This document shows, one piece after another, positions 1 to 5,990 of a stretch of 64,000 nucleotides of DNA. The position numbers and the translations under genes were made by a program. The notes under the pieces were generated by a model. That model saw only the letters and a list, made by a program, of their open reading frames with translations, had not been told where the DNA came from and searched no databases. Within the stretch, counting starts at the first letter, position 1; each line of letters opens with the position of its first letter. Origin of the DNA: Bacillus sp. S3 (lineage in GTDB: Bacteria; Bacillota; Bacilli; Bacillales; Cytobacillaceae); assembly GCF_005154805.1 (NCBI RefSeq), contig NZ_CP039727.1:3283501-3347500 (forward strand), read 5' to 3'.

Positions 1-1151
1 GCGGGGATACGGTTGGTGTCTCACCGCTTGAAATGGCAGGTGCATACAGTGCATTTGGTAATAATGGCTTTTACACCAAGCCGCACGCTGTCACAAAGAT
101 CACCCTGCGTGACGGTACCAGTATTAGCACCGCACCAAAACCAAAAGTAGTTATGAAGGATTCAACTGCCTTTATGATTACTGATATGATGAAGAGTGTT
201 CTTGTTTCTCCAGGTACAGGAACAAGGGCAAAAGTACCTGGACTTCCAATTGCCGGGAAAACCGGAACAACAAACTATACAGCTGATGAAATGCAAAAGT
301 GGAACATCAATAAAAGTGCCGTACCAGATGCATGGTTCACTGGCTTAACAACTAATTATACAGCCTCTATTTGGACAGGATATGAGAATCGGAAAACGCC
401 AATAACAAGGGTAGAGGATCAAAGAATCGCCCAGTTACTATTTAAAAATTTAATGGCTTATGTATCAAAGGATATTGAAACTCCCGATTTCACTATGCCT
501 AATAGTGTTCAAAAGGTCAGAATTGAAAAGGGTACAATGCCTCCGGTACTTGCCGGGGAATTTACACCGGATAATCAAATTATCACCGAATATGCCGTAA
601 AAGGACACGCGCCTAAGAAGGTGTCTCAGAAATATAACAAACTTGAGGCACCTGCGAACCCATCTGCGAAATATGATGAAGCCAATAAAAAGATTGTCTT
701 AACATGGGATTATAATAATCCAAATAACACAGATGTACAGTTTGATATCACGATTGATAATGCTTCTGCTCCGGGGCATCTTGTGCAAACTGAAAACAGC
801 TTGACGATTCCTGCTAATCCAGGTGAAAAATATACCTTTACCATATTTGCGATTAGTGGAGATAAAAAAAGTGATCCTGTCACTACTTCCATTGACATTC
901 CTAAGCCTGAAAAAGAAAAAGACCAAGGAGATCAAAACGGTGATGGAAATGAAGGTGATAATGGAAATGGGAACGGGAACGATAATGGTAGCGGGAATGG
1001 TAATGGAAATGGAAACGGAAATGGAAACGGAAATGGAAACGGAAATGGTAATGGTAATGGAGATGGAAACGGAGATGGTGGAACAATACCGCCAGCTACC
1101 CCTCCTGCCACCCCTTCCAGTGGACAGGGATCCGGATCACGAGAATCATAA
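1..1151 (+). CDS. ponA: Class A penicillin-binding protein 1A, C-terminal part
   Basis: Partial gene; the reading frame is open from base 3 and the start lies before the window. It would join glycan strands and cross-link peptides at the outer face of the membrane. The visible part holds the end of the transpeptidase domain: the SPLEMAGAYSAFGNNG segment and the KTGT motif at about bases 259-270, where Lys and Gly line the active site. A fibronectin type III-like domain follows (about bases 640-900). The last 75 or so codons are a low-complexity Gly-Asn-Asp tail (GNGNGN repeats) ending in a Pro/Thr-rich stretch. Position next to convergent ypoC matches Bacillus ponA. The PBP identity is secure from the motifs and neighbours; the tail length is likely to vary between strains. 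Confidence 0.93.
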   Translation, partial: GDTVGVSPLEMAGAYSAFGNNGFYTKPHAVTKITLRDGTSISTAPKPKVVMKDSTAFMITDMMKSVLVSPGTGTRAKVPGLPIAGKTGTTNYTADEMQKWNINKSAVPDAWFTGLTTNYTASIWTGYENRKTPITRVEDQRIAQLLFKNLMAYVSKDIETPDFTMPNSVQKVRIEKGTMPPVLAGEFTPDNQIITEYAVKGHAPKKVSQKYNKLEAPANPSAKYDEANKKIVLTWDYNNPNNTDVQFDITIDNASAPGHLVQTENSLTIPANPGEKYTFTIFAISGDKKSDPVTTSIDIPKPEKEKDQGDQNGDGNEGDNGNGNGNDNGSGNGNGNGNGNGNGNGNGNGNGNGDGNGDGGTIPPATPPATPSSGQGSGSRES

Positions 1152-1159
1152 GAACAGTC

Positions 1160-1199
1160 AAAAAAACAAGTCTAGGCTTTTGGCCTAGACTTGTTTTTT
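1160..1199. terminator. Bidirectional terminator between ponA and ypoC
   Basis: A perfect 12-bp stem (ACAAGTCTAGGC, 1166-1177, with GCCTAGACTTGT, 1183-1194) has a 5-nt loop, with an A-run before and a T-run after. It serves the convergent ponA and ypoC genes, and the ypoC stop codon lies inside the stem. Confidence 0.9.
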
Positions 1200-1531
1200 A
1201 TATTTTTCTTTGCATATAGCTTTTCCAGTTCAACCATCAGCTCAGAAAGCTGTCGGTATGAATGATATAATCCTGGCCTTGCCATGATAAAGCCTAGTCT
1301 TTCGCGAATATTCACCGGCTTAAATGATAACTGATCAAAGTCGAGTGAACGATTGGGTATTGAAGTTTCAACATTTGTGTAATGTAAAAATTGAATGAAT
1401 AAGGTAATTCCTTTTTTCATTAAATCATTTGCGTTTTTCTGATCTCGTTCACGGAATAATTGGTCAAGTCTTGCCTTCATCTGTTCCCATTCTTTCAATA
1501 CACTAGATACTGCCTCTGCTAGATTATCCAT
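1172..1531 (-). CDS. ypoC: YpoC family protein
   Basis: Small cytosolic protein of 119 residues with no signal peptide or membrane segment. It is rich in charged residues and Leu, suggesting a helical protein. Identity rests mainly on position: in Bacillus ypoC follows nth and dnaD and converges on ponA. The ATG start overlaps the 3' end of nth by 8 bases, so translation is probably coupled. No biochemical role is established for the family to my knowledge, and I see no catalytic motif. Confidence 0.75.
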   Translation of the reverse strand: MDNLAEAVSSVLKEWEQMKARLDQLFRERDQKNANDLMKKGITLFIQFLHYTNVETSIPNRSLDFDQLSFKPVNIRERLGFIMARPGLYHSYRQLSELMVELEKLYAKKNIKNKSRPKA

Positions 1532-2186
1532 TGACAGTGACCTTCCCCTTCATCCGTTTTTTCCCTTCTCTGCAAAGCTCGAGTAATGGACAGCTTGGAC
1601 ACTGGGGATTTTGCGCTTTACAATGATAGCGGCCAAAAAAGATTAAGCGGTGGTGGGTCACTGACCAATCCTCTTTAGGCACCTTCCTCATTAATGTTTT
1701 TTCAACTTCTAATACAGAATCCTTCCAACGGCAGATCGCAAGCCGCTTACTTACTCGTTCAACATGGGTATCAACAGCAATTGCAGGAATGTTAAAGGCA
1801 ACGGACACAACGACATTCGCCGTTTTTCTGCCTACCCCAGGAAGCTTCGTCAGCTCATCACGATCCATTGGGAGTTCCCCGTCATATTCCTCAAGAATCA
1901 TTCGGCATAAGCTCTGGATATTCTTTGCTTTATTCCGGTATAGTCCTATAGAACGAATATCATTTTGAAGTTCCTCAAGCGGAACCTTAAGATAATCTTC
2001 CGGTGTTTTATATTTATTAAACAATTCCTTCGTCACTTTATTTACTAGTGCGTCGGTACATTGGGCGGATAGAGAAACAGCGATAACCAATTCGAATGGA
2101 TTCGAATGGGTTAACTCACAATGAGCTTCCGGAAACATCCTTCCCATCTCATCTAAACAATAACGGATTTGTGTATTATTCAGCAA
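1524..2186 (-). CDS. nth: Endonuclease III
   Basis: DNA glycosylase/AP lyase that removes oxidised pyrimidines in base excision repair. The helix-hairpin-helix reads LPGVGRKTANVVVSVAF, with the catalytic Lys in that loop and the catalytic Asp in AVDTHVERVSKRL. The four Cys of the 4Fe-4S cluster are at the C-terminus (CKAQNPQCPSCPLLELC pattern). I chose a TTG start at 2184-2186: an AGGTGAT box sits 5-6 nt upstream and the resulting N-terminus MLNNTQI aligns with B. subtilis Nth. An in-frame GTG at 2193-2195 would overlap that box. The gene is downstream of dnaD and overlaps ypoC. Confidence 0.95.
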   Translation of the reverse strand: MLNNTQIRYCLDEMGRMFPEAHCELTHSNPFELVIAVSLSAQCTDALVNKVTKELFNKYKTPEDYLKVPLEELQNDIRSIGLYRNKAKNIQSLCRMILEEYDGELPMDRDELTKLPGVGRKTANVVVSVAFNIPAIAVDTHVERVSKRLAICRWKDSVLEVEKTLMRKVPKEDWSVTHHRLIFFGRYHCKAQNPQCPSCPLLELCREGKKRMKGKVTVNG

Positions 2187-2209
2187 ACATATCACCTGCT
2201 ATTATATGA

Positions 2210-2237
2210 AATAAAACGAGAGAAGTTTTCTCTCGTT
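2210..2237 (-). terminator. Hairpin after dnaD
   Basis: An 8-bp stem (ACGAGAGA, 2216-2223, with TCTCTCGT, 2229-2236) is followed on the minus strand by TTTTAT. It could terminate or attenuate dnaD transcription before nth, so the two genes may be only partly co-transcribed. Confidence 0.6.
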
Positions 2238-2246
2238 ATGCTCTGT

Positions 2247-2945
2247 TTATTGCTCCAACCAGTTATAGAAAGGGACGGCCGGCTGATGTGATTCATCCTT
2301 GACGGGTCCTTTTGCCGTTTGTTTTTGTCGAAACTTACGGCCATGGTTTTTCGCTTGTTCAATGGTTTTAATGCCATTTTTCTTCCATTCGAATAGAATC
2401 CTATCAATATAACGAAAGTTTAGTTTTCCAGACATTACAGCTTCACGGAGAGCAGCTTTTATGATGATTGGATCATGATGATCATCATCCATCCACATCC
2501 CAAGGGATTCACATTCAAATGGAGATAACGGACGGCCAAATTCTTTCTCAAAACAAGTATATAAATCCGTTTCTTCAGATTTTTTCTCGACTTCCTTTGA
2601 AACTTTACTATTTTTCATAAATTGATCAATGAGTTTTTCCCACAAGGGTTTTACTGAATAATTCTCAAAACGAATTCCTTCACTGGAGTATTGATCAATA
2701 ATTTCAATAAATCCTCTTTGAATTAGTCTTCTTAACATTTCATTACAATCAGATATTGAAATCGTCATCCGTGAAGAAAGCTCTTCGGGGGTAGGAAATT
2801 CGTTTCCTTTTTCGATGAAGGTAATAATATTTAATAAAAGAACAAGTTCAGTCTCGTTTAAATTAAGATTTCGATATTCCGAAAATAATAAAGAAGGAAT
2901 AGAAATATTCCCTTCCTGCAGCCATGCATAAATAGTTGATTTCAT
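2247..2945 (-). CDS. dnaD: DNA replication initiation protein DnaD
   Basis: Primosomal protein of 232 residues that acts with DnaB and DnaI to load the replicative helicase. The N-terminal winged-helix domain (DDBH1) spans about residues 1-120. The C-terminal DDBH2 domain carries the family Y-I-x-x-I-L-x-x-W signature (YIDRILFEWKKNGIKT), involved in DNA binding and oligomerisation in B. subtilis DnaD. The start is fixed by an AGGAGGTG box at 2954-2961, 8 nt from ATG. In B. subtilis asnS lies directly upstream; here the next gene is aspB and asnS is absent from the locus. Confidence 0.95.
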   Translation of the reverse strand: MKSTIYAWLQEGNISIPSLLFSEYRNLNLNETELVLLLNIITFIEKGNEFPTPEELSSRMTISISDCNEMLRRLIQRGFIEIIDQYSSEGIRFENYSVKPLWEKLIDQFMKNSKVSKEVEKKSEETDLYTCFEKEFGRPLSPFECESLGMWMDDDHHDPIIIKAALREAVMSGKLNFRYIDRILFEWKKNGIKTIEQAKNHGRKFRQKQTAKGPVKDESHQPAVPFYNWLEQ

Positions 2946-2965
2946 TACTTGGACACCTCCTAGTT

Positions 2966-2974
2966 AGTATAACA
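2966..2974 (-). promoter_or_regulatory. Candidate extended -10 promoter for dnaD
   Basis: The minus strand reads TGTTATACT, an extended -10 element, about 20 nt upstream of the dnaD ATG. No good -35 hexamer was found, so this is a candidate only. Confidence 0.4.
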
Positions 2975-3030
2975 CGAACAAACTATTCGAGTAAGGGATA
3001 ATAGGTATCCATTATTGGAAATAAACATGC

Positions 3031-3056
3031 AAAAAGCCTGCAACGCAGACTTTTTG
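3031..3056 (-). terminator. Terminator of aspB
   Basis: The stem pairs AAAAAGTCTGC with GCAGGCTTTTT across a short loop (one G-T wobble) and ends in a T-run on the minus strand. It lies just downstream of the aspB stop. Confidence 0.75.
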
Positions 3057-3077
3057 TATGTTTATCAATGGAAATTA

Positions 3078-4283
3078 TTATTGAACAAATTTCCCTTGGA
3101 CCTTTGATTTTACAAACTGGTGAATCCTTGAAACTGCTTCCTCTAAATTCTCAAGGGATGTTGCGTAGGAAAGACGAATGTTATCCGGTGTTCCAAATCC
3201 GGAGCCGGGAATTACCGCTACCTTTGCCTTAACAAGTAAGGCCTCTACAAAATCATCCACTTGCTTAAATCCTGTCATTTCAGCCGCCTGTTTTACATTT
3301 GGGTATAAATAAAAAGCTCCTTGCGGCTTGACACAAGTGAATCCGGGAATGGCAACCAATTTATCATAAATGATTTCCAATCTATTTTCAAATGCAAGAC
3401 GCATTTCTTCAACTGGCTCCTGGGGGCCGTTGTATGCGGCAATTGCTGCATATTGGGCTGTTGTTGTTGGATTTGATGTACTATGGCTGGCAAGGTTCGT
3501 CATTGCCTCCACAAGCTGTTTATTTCCGGCAGCATAGCCAATTCTCCAACCAGTCATGGAATGTGATTTGGAAACGCCATTTATGACAATCGTTTGTTCC
3601 TTAAGTTCTGGTGAAAGTTCCGCAATAGAGACATGCTTTGCACCAAAATAAACAAGTTTTTCATAAATCTCGTCTGAAACAATAAGAATATCTTTTTCAA
3701 GACATATTTTGCCCAATTCTAAAAGTTCCTCTGCCGTATACAAGACCCCTGTCGGATTACTCGGGGAATTGATTATTACCGCTTTTGTCTTAGAGGTAAT
3801 TGCCTGTTTTAATTGTTCAGGTGAAACTTTAAATTGATTTTGTTCCTGCCCTTCGATATAGACAGGAATACCGCCTGCTAATTTGACTTGTTCGGGATAG
3901 CTTACCCAATAAGGAGTCGGAATAATAACCTCATCCCCATCATTTAAGAGAACTTGAAAAAGTGTATAAAGAACGTGTTTAGCGCCATTTCCAACAATGA
4001 TTTCATTTAGTTTGTAGGTTAAGCCTTGATCTTGTTCAAACTTCTTGATAATCGCCTGTTTTAATGCCGGTAATCCTGCGGAAGGAGTATACTTTGTATG
4101 TCCTGCATTCATTGATTGTGTGGCCGCATCTAAAATATACTGCGGCGTATTAAAATCAGGTTCTCCTGCTCCTAAACCAATGACATTTTCCCCTTGTGCC
4201 TTTAATTCATTTGCTTTTGCTGTAATGGCTAATGTTGTTGAAGGTGTAAGTGCCATCACCCGGTTTGCTAGTCTCACTGCCAT
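3078..4283 (-). CDS. aspB: Aspartate aminotransferase, subgroup Ib
   Basis: Pyridoxal-phosphate aminotransferase that interconverts aspartate and 2-oxoglutarate with oxaloacetate and glutamate. Fold type I landmarks are all present: GAGEPDF near the N-terminus, INSPSNPTG, SDEIYEKL, the PLP-binding Lys in SKSHSMTGWRIG, and a C-terminal substrate Arg in NIRLSYA. I place the start at the ATG at 4281-4283, with GGAGGAAGAGG just upstream, giving MAVRLANRV as in B. subtilis AspB; the longer frame upstream runs through that box. ypmB lies immediately upstream, so the ypmA-ypmB-aspB order of Bacillus is kept. Confidence 0.95.
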   Translation of the reverse strand: MAVRLANRVMALTPSTTLAITAKANELKAQGENVIGLGAGEPDFNTPQYILDAATQSMNAGHTKYTPSAGLPALKQAIIKKFEQDQGLTYKLNEIIVGNGAKHVLYTLFQVLLNDGDEVIIPTPYWVSYPEQVKLAGGIPVYIEGQEQNQFKVSPEQLKQAITSKTKAVIINSPSNPTGVLYTAEELLELGKICLEKDILIVSDEIYEKLVYFGAKHVSIAELSPELKEQTIVINGVSKSHSMTGWRIGYAAGNKQLVEAMTNLASHSTSNPTTTAQYAAIAAYNGPQEPVEEMRLAFENRLEIIYDKLVAIPGFTCVKPQGAFYLYPNVKQAAEMTGFKQVDDFVEALLVKAKVAVIPGSGFGTPDNIRLSYATSLENLEEAVSRIHQFVKSKVQGKFVQ

Positions 4284-4309
4284 TCCTCTTCCTCCATTCT
4301 CCAACGATC

Positions 4310-4783
4310 CTATAGATTTTCAATTTTTTTTAGCCATTCACCTGTTTCAAAGTGAACATAATAATAATTTATTAAATTATTTTCAGAACGATAGTAGATT
4401 TCCCATAATGGAATATTTTTCTCCATTCCTAACCGAACTGAAACAATTTTTTTCGGATTTTTTTCTTGCAAAAGTTTTTGAACAGCTTTTTCTTTTGATA
4501 ATCCCTTTTTCGCCTTTTTGACAAATACTTTCTTACTCTTTTCAGGGATCCAAACGATTACTTGTTCGCCTTGTTTATTTTTTCCTTCAATCACGTATAC
4601 TGTCTCGAGCCCATTATATATATGAAAATCCTGTACCTCACTAAATTGGACCTTATTTTTTGCCAACTCAATCGACTTTTTTTCCGCAGCTTTAACTGGT
4701 TCTACTGAAGAAAAATATATTTTTATTGCTATCCCTAAAATCACGATTAAAACGATTACGCTTGAAATAATCCACTTTTTCAT
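4310..4783 (-). CDS. ypmB: YpmB family membrane-anchored protein
   Basis: Protein of 157 residues with one N-terminal hydrophobic segment (about residues 5-24) that is probably an uncleaved anchor, leaving the rest outside the cell. The remainder has two short repeats of the PepSY-like (DUF5590) type, ending in a motif resembling WEIYYRSENNLINYYYV and a Gly-Glu-Trp turn. It lies between ypmA and aspB and probably shares their transcript. Its function is not established. It is recognisable as the conserved Bacillus gene by position, length and topology. Confidence 0.85.
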   Translation of the reverse strand: MKKWIISSVIVLIVILGIAIKIYFSSVEPVKAAEKKSIELAKNKVQFSEVQDFHIYNGLETVYVIEGKNKQGEQVIVWIPEKSKKVFVKKAKKGLSKEKAVQKLLQEKNPKKIVSVRLGMEKNIPLWEIYYRSENNLINYYYVHFETGEWLKKIENL

Positions 4784-4795
4784 TGCTTCACTTCT

Positions 4796-4966
4796 TTATG
4801 TACGATATATGGTAAATATTGCTTTACTTTGATCTTCTTGGTCAAGGGCTAGTCCAAACATAAGATCCTTTTGTTTTAATGTACGATTAAGGGCATCAAC
4901 AATTTTATATAAATCTGAGCTGTATTGAATTTTAACCGTTGATAAAACCTCGATTTTACTCTCCAT
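4796..4966 (-). CDS. ypmA: YpmA family small protein
   Basis: Short gene of 56 codons plus stop. The translation begins MESKIEVLSTVKIQYSSDLY and ends with a DQSKAIFTIYRT-like tail, which matches the conserved Bacillus YpmA protein between dinG and ypmB. The ATG at 4964-4966 has an AAGGAG box 8 nt upstream; a second ATG 4 nt further upstream runs into a stop after four codons. The stop is 12 nt from the ypmB start, so the two are probably co-translated. No signal peptide or membrane segment is seen and the role is unknown. Confidence 0.9.
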   Translation of the reverse strand: MESKIEVLSTVKIQYSSDLYKIVDALNRTLKQKDLMFGLALDQEDQSKAIFTIYRT

Positions 4967-5020
4967 CCATATTTCTCCTTCTTTCTGTCATAACAATGAT
5001 TTTGAAGAATCTATTTCATT

Positions 5021-5029
5021 ATTATAACA
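5021..5029 (-). promoter_or_regulatory. Candidate extended -10 promoter for ypmA-ypmB-aspB
   Basis: The minus strand reads TGTTATAAT, a perfect -10 with an upstream TG, about 55 nt before the ypmA start and in the gap behind the MBL-like gene. A matching -35 is weak. Confidence 0.45.
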
Positions 5030-5088
5030 GGATAAGTCACAATGTGTTGCGATTCTTTACTAAAATTTTTTCATAAACATACTAGCAA

Positions 5089-5940
5089 TTATTCTTTCTC
5101 CTCTACCGGGATGGTAATGACTTCATAGTTTGAATCAGTAAATTTTATTGAGATGGTTCCATGTTTTTTTGTCGAATACACCTCAGACCATATACCATGC
5201 AGATCATGAAGAATATTCGGATTCGGGTGATGCTCTTCAGCTGTAAAAAGGATTGAGATCTGCGGATTAAGATTTTGAATTAATTCATCCGATATAGGGT
5301 TTTCCAATTTACTATTAGGAATTTTAAACACATTGACGTCCTTAAGATCCTTTTTTAAGAGACTTTGCTCTGCACGCTGACTAGTAGAAGTCATTAAAAA
5401 AATGTTATGCTCGAAAAAGTTCAACATTAAATCCATTCCTTCATGTTGATGATTTCCGATGAATTGTACTACAGCAGTCATCTCAGGAAGTATTTCTTTT
5501 TGATCCCCCATTCCCCAAGTCATGACGGAAATTTGATTGGATTGATCTAAATTCTCTGTCAGCAATGCTGAAATTTCTGGAGTGGTGATAATTTTCTTTA
5601 TTTTATATTTCTCTATAAAGTCGTTTATTTTATTAAAAGATAGTTCGTGCCCATCATTTGTTAGGATTAGGGTGGAAATTTCTTTTACATTATAAAGTGA
5701 AAGCCATCCTTCTAATTCCGCCTTTGTCCCTTTTCCGCCAAAATTAACCAATATATTTTCACCATTTGAGCCTTGAATAAGTGTGGCTTCACCTGCCGAG
5801 AGACCCAAAAATGTTACAGCAGCCTGGTGTTCCTTTATATTTAAATCAATACCCTCAACTTGACTAGAGATAGTTGTTTCAGCCTTTGCATACAGGCCGC
5901 TTGGAATAAATACAGCCAAAATAATAAGCAATATTCTCAT
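5089..5940 (-). CDS. Secreted MBL-fold (ComEC C-terminal-like) protein lacking metal ligands
   Basis: Protein of 283 residues with a cleavable-looking signal peptide (residues 1-20). The body resembles the metallo-beta-lactamase domain fused to ComEC: GLSAGEATLI (46-55) stands where that family has G-Q-G-D-A, LVNFGG stands for L-I-D-x-G-G, and the strand LILT is kept. The metal-binding H-x-H-x-D-H that should follow LILT is replaced by NDGHELSF (95-102). Catalysis by the usual mechanism is therefore unlikely. I chose the ATG at 5938-5940, with AGGAGG 9 nt upstream, because it opens directly on the signal peptide. The gene lies between dinG and ypmA, where B. subtilis has none. Confidence 0.7.
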   Translation of the reverse strand: MRILLIILAVFIPSGLYAKAETTISSQVEGIDLNIKEHQAAVTFLGLSAGEATLIQGSNGENILVNFGGKGTKAELEGWLSLYNVKEISTLILTNDGHELSFNKINDFIEKYKIKKIITTPEISALLTENLDQSNQISVMTWGMGDQKEILPEMTAVVQFIGNHQHEGMDLMLNFFEHNIFLMTSTSQRAEQSLLKKDLKDVNVFKIPNSKLENPISDELIQNLNPQISILFTAEEHHPNPNILHDLHGIWSEVYSTKKHGTISIKFTDSNYEVITIPVEEKE

Positions 5941-5990
5941 ACACACATACCTCCTAAATAGTACTAGTATGTGTGATTTTCCAAATTTTA

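Noticed and set aside
960..1080. Hexamer repeats resembling a CRISPR array
   Set aside because: Period of 6 nt with no spacers, in frame inside ponA; it is coding low complexity.
823..1188. Long + frame with many MEMET repeats, and its minus-strand His-rich mirror
   Set aside because: Both are out-of-frame readings of the GN repeat tail of ponA and have no ribosome site.
4045..4521. 158-codon + ORF across aspB and ypmB
   Set aside because: Shadow of two well-supported minus genes in a complementary frame.
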